DNA from: Gammaproteobacteria bacterium
GTDB taxonomy: Bacteria; Pseudomonadota; Gammaproteobacteria; Thiohalospirales; Thiohalospiraceae
Reading direction: 5' to 3'
DNA: 5,121 nucleotides
NCBI GenBank assembly: GCA_014762485.1
Contig: JABURU010000335.1
Location: forward strand, 1 to 5,121
This document shows, piece after piece, positions 1 through 5,121 of the stretch (position 1 is the stretch's first letter; each line of letters opens with the position of its first letter). The notes under the pieces were generated by a model that saw only the letters and a program-made list of their open reading frames with translations, was not told where the DNA came from and searched no databases. A program made the position numbers and the translations under genes.

Positions 1-581
1 CCATACTGATTACAGTATTCTATTAGTGCTTCATGCTGCCTTTCAGATATCGCCAGCTGCATGGTTATCTTTTCCTGATAATTTATACTTTTCAGGCTCG
101 CCTCCAACTTCTCCAGCCAAAGTCTTACTAGCTGTTCTCGGCTGAAGTCACAACATATCTCGAGTTTTACCACCGGCTCACATAGCTTCAACTCCAGTGT
201 AGAGATCACTTCTTCCGCTGCACGACTATACGCCCTGGTCAATCCGCCGGCACCTAGTTTGATGCCACCAAAATACCGAGTGACCACCACCAGGATATCG
301 CCAATATTTTTGTGCTGAATAACATTTAAGATAGGCTTTCCAGCGGTACCGGAAGGTTCACTATCATCATTCATAGCGGCACTTGATGCAGAGTCGGGAT
401 TACCCAGTAGATAAGCCCAGCAATAATGCCTGGCGTCTACGTATTGCCGCCGAATGTCCTCCACTCTTTTCATTACATCATCACGACTGGACACATGACA
501 GGCATAAGCAATGAAACGACTTTTCTTTATTTCGATTTGCCTTTCATTGGCTTTAGATGGGATTAGGTATGATTTGCCCAT
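1..581 (-). CDS. yigZ: YigZ/IMPACT family protein (UPF0029), C-terminus cut by window edge
   Basis: The reading frame is open from the ATG at 579-581 to the left edge, giving 193 codons. E. coli YigZ has about 204 residues, so only about ten seem to be missing. The order of conserved blocks is that of the family: IKKSRFIA (residues 18-25), DARHYCWAY (49-57), DDSEPSGTAGKP (72-83) and TRYFGGIKLGAGGL (101-114). These make up the IMPACT N-terminal domain; a less conserved second domain (UPF0029 C-terminal/DUF1949 type) starts near residue 138. An in-frame TAA lies 9 bases before the ATG, and the N-terminus (YLIP) lines up with the WLIP of the E. coli protein, so the start is well set. A GGAG lies 18 bases upstream, too far for a normal ribosome binding site. 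The biochemical role is poorly defined. Eukaryotic IMPACT/YIH1 regulates GCN2 through a different extra domain absent here, so that role should not be transferred. Confidence 0.93.
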   Translation of the reverse strand, partial: MGKSYLIPSKANERQIEIKKSRFIAYACHVSSRDDVMKRVEDIRRQYVDARHYCWAYLLGNPDSASSAAMNDDSEPSGTAGKPILNVIQHKNIGDILVVVTRYFGGIKLGAGGLTRAYSRAAEEVISTLELKLCEPVVKLEICCDFSREQLVRLWLEKLEASLKSINYQEKITMQLAISERQHEALIEYCNQY

Positions 582-615
582 GACAAATAGTTATTCGAAC
601 TCCTGACTGGTGGTA

Positions 616-628
616 TTCATGTCATGAA
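616..628. repeat. 13-bp palindrome in the yigZ upstream spacer
   Basis: TTCATG-T-CATGAA is a perfect dyad with a one-base centre. It lies 35 bases before the yigZ ATG, in the 98-base gap between the small ORF and yigZ. A second short dyad, CGTAA-GT-TTACG, lies at about 641-652. Neither is followed by a T-run on either strand, so they do not look like terminators. An operator is possible, but no known consensus was recognised. Confidence 0.3.
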
Positions 629-679
629 CTATACCATCGCTCGTAAGTTTACGGATATGGAAAATTCGACACTCAACGA

Positions 680-868
680 CTATACATACACATCGATGAA
701 CTGGCCTTTTCCTTCTTCGACAACTGAGGCGATTTTAATCGCTGCCGTTTCGGCATCGGGTAATTGTTGCTGTTGTCTAATTTGAGCATTTTCAATTTTC
801 ACTCGCTCAAATCCTTGTTCCATAATTTGGGTGGCGTAACTACTGCAACTACCATTAATCGTGCTCAT
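680..868 (-). CDS. Hypothetical 62-residue protein, possible flagellar-regulon member
   Basis: I do not recognise this protein by family. It is a short soluble polypeptide with no signal peptide or membrane segment. A Ser-rich N-terminus is followed by a probable amphipathic helix (residues 11-35) with a run of glutamines (QQQQ, residues 32-35), a second likely helix (LPDAETAAIKIASVVEEG), and a hydrophobic end, FIDVYV. It looks like a real gene rather than a chance frame: GGAGG sits 4 bases before the ATG, and a sequence matching a sigma-28 promoter sits about 37 bases upstream. It lies between arfB and yigZ on the same strand. The promoter suggests a role in motility or chemotaxis. The general build, with small helices and a closing hydrophobic I/V-D-V-type tail, recalls short uncharacterised proteins found near motility genes, but that is only an impression. 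The single cysteine at residue 8 is not in a lipobox. Confidence 0.75.
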   Translation of the reverse strand: MSTINGSCSSYATQIMEQGFERVKIENAQIRQQQQLPDAETAAIKIASVVEEGKGQFIDVYV

Positions 869-872
869 AAGC

Positions 873-877
873 CCTCC
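873..877 (-). promoter_or_regulatory. Strong Shine-Dalgarno of the 62-residue ORF
   Basis: The minus strand reads CTGGAGGGCTT directly before the ATG. GGAGG is separated from the start codon by four bases (GCTT). It is the clearest ribosome binding site among the minus-strand genes here and decides the start of this short ORF. Confidence 0.75.
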
Positions 878-904
878 AGTTTGACGATGACTTACCTATA
901 TACG

Positions 905-932
905 TTATCGGCAACTTAAGGGATTCAGTTTA
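905..932 (-). promoter_or_regulatory. Candidate sigma-28 (FliA) promoter for the 62-residue ORF
   Basis: On the minus strand, a TAAA at 929-932 is followed after 16 bases by GCCGATAA at 905-912. The enterobacterial sigma-28 consensus is TAAA-N15-GCCGATAA, so the -10 half matches at all eight positions and the -35 core at all four, with the spacer one base long. Transcription would begin near 897-899, leaving a leader of about 30 bases with the GGAGG in the right place. The TAAA overlaps the TAA stop codon of arfB exactly, so the promoter is packed into the gene end. By chance, GCCGATAA would be expected about 0.16 times on both strands of a window this size (equal base frequencies), before requiring the -35 and the position. 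The spacer is the main weakness. Confidence 0.65.
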
Positions 933-1343
933 ATAATCGACCCGACCACGGTTGGACTTAATCTTTGCACGACGGGTTTTGGCATCCATGCGTCGCTTTT
1001 TTGCCGCCCTGGTAGGTCTGGTCGCCTTTCGCTTTTTCTGTTCGCTCATTACACTCTTCACCAGCTCAACCAAACGCTCTATGGCTGCCTGCTGGTTTTT
1101 TTCTCGCGTGCGATGCTCCTGCGCCTTGATCACTAGCACTCCATCCTTGTTGATACGCTGATCACGCAATAACAATAGCTTCGTACGGTATGGCTCGGGT
1201 AGTGAAGAGTGGGTAATATCAAAACGCAAATGTATCGCACTGGATACCTTATTCACATTCTGACCGCCCGCCCCCTGCGCGCGTATCGCCTTAAATTCAA
1301 GCTCATCATCCGGGATTACGAGGTTTCTGGAAATCTGTACCAT
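930..1343 (-). CDS. arfB: Alternative ribosome-rescue peptidyl-tRNA hydrolase ArfB (YaeJ)
   Basis: ArfB frees ribosomes stalled at the 3' end of mRNAs without a stop codon by hydrolysing the peptidyl-tRNA, acting as a back-up to tmRNA. The protein has 137 residues, close to the 140 of E. coli ArfB, and lacks the codon-recognition domains of RF1/RF2. The catalytic GGQ is at residues 26-28 within RAQGAGGQNVNK, as in the E. coli protein. The block AIHLRFDI (36-43) and the helix around KAQEHRTREKNQQAA (73-87) follow. The tail from about residue 103 is very basic (KKRK, RAAKKRR, KTRRAKIK); in the family this tail enters the empty mRNA channel. The start is 9 bases after the recQ stop, and the likely ribosome binding site AAGGTGAT overlaps that stop codon, so expression is probably coupled to recQ. 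Confidence 0.95.
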   Translation of the reverse strand: MVQISRNLVIPDDELEFKAIRAQGAGGQNVNKVSSAIHLRFDITHSSLPEPYRTKLLLLRDQRINKDGVLVIKAQEHRTREKNQQAAIERLVELVKSVMSEQKKRKATRPTRAAKKRRMDAKTRRAKIKSNRGRVDY

Positions 1344-1352
1344 CTAATCACC

Positions 1353-3482
1353 TTATCGAATTCGAGATAAATCGGCCTTAATACAGCGCAATATCTCATA
1401 ACTTATCTCACCATCTAGCGCTTCAAAAACCGGCCGTATTTTTTTGCTCTCTTCCTGCTCCAGGGCAAATCGTACGGACTTCATCGTCTGTTCATCCAGT
1501 GTCACCACTTCCGAAAGCTCTGCATCACCATTGGCGATGGCATTGGCCAGGTGACTATAAATGGTTGAAGGCTTCAAATCCCTGTGTGCAGCAATTTGGT
1601 CCACATTCATACCCACACGATATAACTGCAGAGTTTCCTCGGCACTATCACTCACCACCGTTTCATTATCAGGGTGAGCATTTAACACTTCCAGAAAGGC
1701 CTCGCCATAGGCCTCCAGCTTTCTTTCACCGATGCCACTGATACGCCCAAGCTGCTCCAGAGTGGATGGTCGATTCTCGACCATCGCCATCAGGGTAGCA
1801 TCATGAAATATCATATAGGCTGGGACACCCTGTTCATTGGCCTGTTGTTGCCGACAACTTCGTAGCGCCTCCCATAGTCGAGACTCCGCATCATTATCGT
1901 AGCGACGACTCTTGCGCTCACGCGTGGCGGTATCATTTTTAACACTCTTGCGCAGGTGTAATGCCTGTTCACCTCGCAACACTGGCCGGCTGGCTTCGGT
2001 GAGCTGTAAACCACCATGTCCTTCCAGATCAACCTGCAACAGTCCGACCGCAATCAGTTGCCTATATAGATTACGCCATTGCGTTTGATTTAACTCTTTA
2101 CCTATTCCATAGGTAGATATTTGATCATGACCAAACTGAGTAATTCGTTCATGCTGCTTTCCGGTTAACACATCAACCAGGTAACTTACGCCAAAACGTT
2201 GGCCTGTACGATATACACATGACAAGGCCTTTTGTGCACTGACGGTTGCATCCCATGTTTCCGGCGGTTGCAGACAGGTATCACAATTACCACAAGGTTC
2301 GTTCAATCTGTCACCAAAGTAGCGCAACAGAGACTGTCGACGACAACTGGTAAGCTCACAAAAACCCAGCATGGAATCCAACTTATGCCTTTCTATACGC
2401 TTATACTCTTCTGCAGCCTCTGAGCTTGCTTGCATCTGTCGCAAGGTAATGACATCCTGCAGGCCATAGAGCATCCATGCGTTAGCCGGCAGGCCATCAC
2501 GACCGGCACGGCCTGTTTCCTGATAGTAGGCCTCGAGGCTCTTGGGTAAATTCAAATGCGCAACAAAACGGACATCCGGCTTATCAATACCCATACCAAA
2601 GGCGATGGTCGCGACGATGATTACACCCTCTTCACGTAAAAAGCGTTGCTGATGCTCCTGTCGTACCTGCTGGCTCAGTCCGGCATGGTAGGGCAATGCC
2701 TTCAAACCTTTTCCACTTAACCACTGTGCTGTTTCATCCACTTTTTTTCGTGACAGGCAATAAACAATTCCGGCATCACCATCATGCTCATTACGAATAA
2801 AGCGTAATAACTGCTCGCGTGCATTGCCGTTGTTTTCTCTAATACGATAACGAATATTCGGCCGATCAAACCCACTAATAAATTGCCTGGCCTGGTGCAA
2901 TGCCAGACGTTCAATGATCTCTTTTTGTGTAGGCTCATCCGCAGTAGCGGTTAGCGCAATGCGCGGTACACCAGGAAACCGCTGATGCAGGATCGACAAC
3001 TGGATATATTCCGGGCGAAAGTCATGTCCCCACTGGGAAACACAGTGCGCCTCATCAATGGCAAACAGGGATATCGACAGCTGTTGAAATAACTCGAGAG
3101 TCCGCGGCAGCATCAACCGTTCCGGGGCAACGTACAATAATTCTATCGTGCCTTGTCGTAAGGCTGATTCAACCTCATACACTTGCTCCGTAGACAGGGA
3201 TGAGTTCAGGTACGCGGCATGTACACCATGTTGGCGCAACGCATCCACCTGATCCTGCATTAAGGCTATTAACGGTGAAATCACGATAGCCACACCATTT
3301 CTTAATAGTGCCGGTATTTGATAACACAGGGATTTACCGCCACCGGTCGGCATTAATACCAGGGCATCATGACCGTTTACCACATGGTTAATAATTTCGG
3401 CCTGCTGGCCACGAAATGCGTCGTAGCCGAACACCGTTTGCAGGATAGATTCAGCGCTTTTGTTGGATTCGATGAGCGTCAT
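1353..3482 (-). CDS. recQ: ATP-dependent DNA helicase RecQ with C-terminal HTH extension
   Basis: RecQ is a 3'-5' DNA helicase acting in recombination repair and at stalled forks. All helicase motifs are visible: motif 0 (FGYDAFRGQQ, residues 18-27), Walker A MPTGGGKS (44-51, Lys50), motif Ia SPLIALMQDQ (69-78), DEAH box (143-146) with the aromatic loop CVSQWGHDFRPEY (147-159), motif III ALTATAD (176-182), motif V ATIAFGMGIDKPDVRF (291-306) and motif VI QETGRAGRDG (321-330). Four zinc-binding cysteines are at 380, 397, 400 and 403. The RQC winged helix spans about 409-515 and the HRDC domain about 530-603. At 709 residues it is about 100 longer than the E. coli enzyme (609); the surplus (about 612-705) resembles the helix-turn-helix domain found at the end of many RecQ-like helicases. 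The ATG lacks a good ribosome binding site; a short leader ORF ends 6 bases before it. arfB follows in the same direction. Confidence 0.97.
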   Translation of the reverse strand: MTLIESNKSAESILQTVFGYDAFRGQQAEIINHVVNGHDALVLMPTGGGKSLCYQIPALLRNGVAIVISPLIALMQDQVDALRQHGVHAAYLNSSLSTEQVYEVESALRQGTIELLYVAPERLMLPRTLELFQQLSISLFAIDEAHCVSQWGHDFRPEYIQLSILHQRFPGVPRIALTATADEPTQKEIIERLALHQARQFISGFDRPNIRYRIRENNGNAREQLLRFIRNEHDGDAGIVYCLSRKKVDETAQWLSGKGLKALPYHAGLSQQVRQEHQQRFLREEGVIIVATIAFGMGIDKPDVRFVAHLNLPKSLEAYYQETGRAGRDGLPANAWMLYGLQDVITLRQMQASSEAAEEYKRIERHKLDSMLGFCELTSCRRQSLLRYFGDRLNEPCGNCDTCLQPPETWDATVSAQKALSCVYRTGQRFGVSYLVDVLTGKQHERITQFGHDQISTYGIGKELNQTQWRNLYRQLIAVGLLQVDLEGHGGLQLTEASRPVLRGEQALHLRKSVKNDTATRERKSRRYDNDAESRLWEALRSCRQQQANEQGVPAYMIFHDATLMAMVENRPSTLEQLGRISGIGERKLEAYGEAFLEVLNAHPDNETVVSDSAEETLQLYRVGMNVDQIAAHRDLKPSTIYSHLANAIANGDAELSEVVTLDEQTMKSVRFALEQEESKKIRPVFEALDGEISYEILRCIKADLSRIR

Positions 3483-3488
3483 AGCATT

Positions 3489-3560
3489 CTATGATCCCAC
3501 ATGCCCTGGCCAAGATAAAGTCAGGATCCTGTAGGGTGTAGATGCATAGAAAAGGCGCAT
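3489..3560 (-). CDS. Possible 23-codon leader ORF upstream of recQ
   Basis: The minus strand has GAGGAG one base before an ATG at 3558-3560, opening MRLFYASTPYRILTLSWPGH and then VGS and a TAG. The stop is only 6 bases before the recQ ATG, and recQ has no clear ribosome binding site of its own, so ribosomes leaving the leader could re-initiate on recQ. Against it, the Shine-Dalgarno is closer to the ATG than usual, the peptide shows no run of a single regulatory amino acid, and a frame this short arises easily by chance. No attenuator hairpin with a T-run is visible. I see no recognised family. Confidence 0.25.
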   Translation of the reverse strand: MRLFYASTPYRILTLSWPGHVGS

Positions 3561-3664
3561 TCTCCTCTAATGATTCACTACCCTAATTGCATTTTATTAA
3601 TAAATTACCGCGCTATGTTTTTTATCCACGGGCACGGCACAAATAATGAAGATCAACTTCAACA

Positions 3665-3678
3665 ATCTTTCTAAAGAT
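3665..3678. repeat. Perfect 14-bp inverted repeat beside a Shine-Dalgarno
   Basis: ATCTTT-CT-AAAGAT is a perfect dyad that ends directly against the AGGAGG at 3679-3684. An imperfect dyad, CTATTAT-CT-ATGATAG, follows at 3697-3712, overlapping the first codons of the plus-strand ORF. The two-base centre makes a tight RNA hairpin unlikely, so a protein-binding site is more plausible than an RNA structure. No known operator consensus was recognised. Confidence 0.3.
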
Positions 3679-3692
3679 AGGAGGAATAAGAG

Positions 3693-3875
3693 ATGGCTAT
3701 TATCTATGATAGAGTGGCTTTATTCTACAAACTCGCGGTAAGCCTCCATCTGCAGCTGCATAATATCTCGGCCCAACATTTCAACGTTTCCATGATAACG
3801 CTGGCTTCCATCACTACTAAATTCGAATACATAACATCGACGAATACGAACACTTCCTTGCGTATTTCGTCTTAG
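3693..3875 (+). CDS. Doubtful 60-codon ORF with strong Shine-Dalgarno, antisense to DUF3301 gene
   Basis: The ATG at 3693 is preceded by a complete AGGAGG (3679-3684) at the ideal spacing of 8 bases, better than for most genes in this window. The frame begins MAIIYDRVALFYK and continues to 3875, but from 3720 onward it lies antisense to the 3' half of the DUF3301 gene, and its later part (Thr/Ser/Asn-rich) looks like an unselected antisense frame. No family is recognised. Possible readings are a chance SD/ATG, the 5' remnant of a gene whose body was lost and whose start now abuts the DUF3301 gene, or a genuine small antisense-overlapping gene. A weak AATAAT (3642-3647) could be a -10 element, but no -35 is convincing. 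Confidence 0.2.
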   Translation: MAIIYDRVALFYKLAVSLHLQLHNISAQHFNVSMITLASITTKFEYITSTNTNTSLRISS

Positions 3876-4034
3876 CCCAATATTAACCAGTTGCACCGAG
3901 TCATCGAGAAAATGAGTATTCGCTTGTAGGCAGGCAGCATAAGCCTTACCTCGAGCGAATTCTTTTGCGCGCATGGCATCCTGCCAATACCAAAGCAGGA
4001 GACCAACAACGATGAGCAAAATCAGTTCGGGCAT
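3720..4034 (-). CDS. DUF3301 family small membrane protein
   Basis: The product has 104 residues. An N-terminal hydrophobic stretch, ELILLIVVGLLLWYW (residues 3-17), is followed by a charged segment and a soluble domain, so it is probably anchored in the inner membrane by one segment. The pattern of membrane anchor, WYW, charged helix, cysteine (C35), FLDDSVQLVNIGLRR (42-56), RIRRCYVFEFS (63-73), G..RYHGNVEMLG (76-88) matches DUF3301, a domain of unknown function common in gammaproteobacteria. Usual family length is about 100 residues, so it appears complete. No good ribosome binding site precedes the ATG; the start is chosen because it puts the membrane anchor at the N-terminus as in relatives. 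It is 237 bases upstream of recQ in the same direction and divergent from the diguanylate cyclase gene. Function is not known. Confidence 0.8.
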   Translation of the reverse strand: MPELILLIVVGLLLWYWQDAMRAKEFARGKAYAACLQANTHFLDDSVQLVNIGLRRNTQGSVRIRRCYVFEFSSDGSQRYHGNVEMLGRDIMQLQMEAYREFVE

Positions 4035-4044
4035 AACAAAGTGC

Positions 4045-4059
4045 TTTCACATAGTGAAA
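4045..4059. repeat. 15-bp inverted repeat just upstream of the DUF3301 gene
   Basis: TTTCAC-ATA-GTGAAA is a perfect dyad with a three-base centre, beginning 10 bases before the DUF3301 start codon. It could be an operator over the promoter or leader of that gene, or a small hairpin in its 5' leader. It is not a terminator, since no T-run follows. The regulator is not identifiable from the sequence. Confidence 0.35.
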
Positions 4060-4086
4060 CAAACAATTGATATCAGGGTACGATAT

Positions 4087-4101
4087 GTCACAATGGTCAC
4101 A
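4087..4101. repeat. Tandem GTCACA direct repeat in the divergent spacer
   Basis: GTCACA occurs at 4087-4092 and again at 4096-4101, spaced by three bases, giving a 9-base period. On the other strand this reads TGTGACcatTGTGAC, resembling two CRP-type half sites in direct rather than inverted order, so it is not a normal CRP site. The spacer from 4035 to 4208 also has a short imperfect hairpin at 4146-4164 and no promoter I can call with confidence. Confidence 0.25.
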
Positions 4102-4208
4102 TACAGCCTGACAATATAGACCTAATCTTAATCACAATATCTAAAGACAGAGCAAAATGCTGTCGACACATTAGAGAACAATAACATTCTTCACTAGATT
4201 GCCATTAG

Positions 4209-5121
4209 ATGAATTATTTGCACGTTAAATCGAGTCGTATACGGATAGCAAGGTTATTTCTACTTTTCGGTATGGGCATCAGCCTGATCGCGGCACTTTC
4301 CAATATTCATATCGGTATGAATGGCGAGGCTCTGGGAGCCCTGGTATCGATATTACTGACCCCCATCATACTATGGCTGGGCAACAAACCAGCGTTACTA
4401 TTTTTGCCTAATATAGCCGCCGTATTGATCAGCTTTGGTTTTTCTGTGGGTAGCGCATTTACTGTCTTACATCATTCAGCGGGCTTGGTCTGGCTAGGCA
4501 TAATACCCATTATGTATTTTTACCTCACTAATCGTTTTATCGGTTTAACGCTTTCTGGTATTACCCTCGCGGTCTATTTTATTGCCTATTTCTTTTATTC
4601 GGATATACATGATATTGCGCCAGTACCGCTCGGTGTAATGGGACAGGCCATCGCTGTTTTCCTGTATGCCACGTTACTTGCCTGGCTATACGAAACCGAG
4701 TGGTCAAGTATCGAATCAAAGCTGCTTAAATATTCTGATCATGATTTCCTCACGGGCATTTATAACCGACGGGCAATAATACGTCATATCGAGATGAGCA
4801 TATCTAATTTTGAACGCAACCATGCCCCTTTCTCAATCATCTTGTTTGACCTCGATAATTTTAAAATGATCAATGATAATTATGGCCACGAGATTGGTGA
4901 TCATGTATTAAAAGAGACCGTACTCGCCCTTCAATCATCTATTCGTTCAGGTGATATCATAGGCCGCTGGGGTGGTGAGGAGTTTGTGGTCATCTGCAAT
5001 AACTCACTAAATAATAGCCACCTGTTTGCCGCGAAACTGTGCGACACTCTATCTAATCACAAATATAAATATCTCCGCCATCTACAGACCAGCTTTGTCG
5101 TTACTCACTATCTCAAAAACG
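4209..5121 (+). CDS. Membrane-bound diguanylate cyclase (GGDEF), C-terminus cut by window edge
   Basis: The frame is open from the ATG at 4209 to the right edge, 304 codons. The first 160 residues form about six membrane segments (roughly 14-33, 40-58, 61-82, 92-107, 109-130, 139-160) after a positively charged N-terminus (VKSSRIRIAR), followed by a short helical linker (161-176). The GGDEF domain then opens with DHDFLTGIYNRR (177-188), has the metal-binding FDLDNFKMIND (213-223), GHEIGDHVL (226-234) and the active-site GGEEF (255-259). RSGD (246-249) lies five residues before GGEEF, the position of the product-inhibition I-site RxxD. It should therefore make cyclic di-GMP from two GTP and be feedback-inhibited, with the membrane part probably sensing a signal. 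I cannot assign that part to a named MASE family. TAG directly precedes the ATG in frame and no Shine-Dalgarno is evident, so translation may be weak. About 40 to 60 residues are probably missing. Confidence 0.92.
   Translation, partial: MNYLHVKSSRIRIARLFLLFGMGISLIAALSNIHIGMNGEALGALVSILLTPIILWLGNKPALLFLPNIAAVLISFGFSVGSAFTVLHHSAGLVWLGIIPIMYFYLTNRFIGLTLSGITLAVYFIAYFFYSDIHDIAPVPLGVMGQAIAVFLYATLLAWLYETEWSSIESKLLKYSDHDFLTGIYNRRAIIRHIEMSISNFERNHAPFSIILFDLDNFKMINDNYGHEIGDHVLKETVLALQSSIRSGDIIGRWGGEEFVVICNNSLNNSHLFAAKLCDTLSNHKYKYLRHLQTSFVVTHYLKN

Noticed and set aside
952..1161. Plus-strand 69-codon frame opposite arfB
   Set aside because: It is antisense to a well-conserved gene, matches no family and has no ribosome binding site; its cysteine- and arginine-rich make-up comes from the basic tail codons of arfB read backwards.
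1499..1741. Plus-strand 80-codon frame opposite the recQ 3' end
   Set aside because: It is a shadow of recQ with unnatural His/Pro-rich composition and no initiation signal.
1811..2053. Minus-strand 80-codon frame inside recQ in another phase
   Set aside because: It lies wholly inside the RQC/HRDC coding region in a shifted frame; the recQ frame is intact and conserved here.
2232..2423. Plus-strand 63-codon frame opposite the recQ zinc-binding region
   Set aside because: It is antisense to the conserved cysteine region of recQ, with no ribosome binding site or family resemblance.
2717..2938. Minus-strand 73-codon frame inside the recQ helicase domain
   Set aside because: It is an out-of-frame reading of recQ motif IV and the bases around it; no separate initiation signal.
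3486..3513. TTGGCC-N16-TAGAAT as a recQ promoter
   Set aside because: The -35 matches poorly and the start point would fall on the recQ ATG, requiring a leaderless mRNA; not enough to call.
3522..3531. CAGGATCCTG 10-bp palindrome upstream of recQ
   Set aside because: Perfect 10-bp palindromes occur by chance at this scale, it does not fit the LexA box, and it lies inside the possible leader ORF.
3640..3680. Terminator downstream of the DUF3301 gene (minus-strand TGAAG-TTGAT-CTTCA then TTATTT)
   Set aside because: The stem is only five base pairs, AT-rich, and the T-run is broken; too weak to call a rho-independent terminator.
1..5121. Mobile element, CRISPR, toxin-antitoxin or defence system
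   Set aside because: No transposase, integrase, spaced direct-repeat array or recognisable toxin or defence protein is present. RecQ here has the normal housekeeping architecture rather than a defence-associated fusion.

Overview
The window looks like ordinary chromosomal DNA from a gammaproteobacterium. RecQ, ArfB and the YigZ-type IMPACT protein all follow the Escherichia coli forms closely; for example, the RecQ zinc cysteines fall at residues 380, 397, 400 and 403 and the ArfB GGQ at residues 26-28. The small DUF3301-type membrane protein also fits gammaproteobacteria. Base composition is mildly AT-rich and even. I see no tRNA, rRNA, CRISPR array, insertion sequence or prophage gene.

Layout. 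Bases 1-581 (minus strand) hold a yigZ-like gene whose last few codons run off the left edge. Bases 680-868 (minus) hold a 62-codon gene I do not recognise. It has a strong ribosome binding site, and in front of it is a sequence matching the flagellar sigma-28 (FliA) promoter, with a perfect GCCGATAA -10 element. Bases 930-1343 and 1353-3482 (minus) are arfB and recQ; recQ comes first and arfB follows 9 bases later, so they are probably one transcript. The 237-base gap upstream of recQ contains a possible 23-codon leader ORF on the minus strand and, on the plus strand, a very good Shine-Dalgarno/ATG pair opening a 60-codon frame that runs antisense into the next gene. Bases 3720-4034 (minus) encode a DUF3301-type single-pass membrane protein. 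A 174-base divergent spacer separates it from a plus-strand membrane diguanylate cyclase starting at 4209 and cut off by the right edge.

How the genes may relate. recQ (DNA repair helicase) and arfB (rescue of stalled ribosomes) are linked by position rather than by a known shared pathway. The most interesting inference is that the unknown 62-residue protein belongs to the flagellar late-gene regulon. The diguanylate cyclase 3.3 kb away also makes a signal that commonly controls motility, but nothing here shows that the two are linked. I find no convincing new multi-gene system; the items worth checking are the sigma-28-linked small protein, the recQ leader ORF and the plus-strand mini-ORF.
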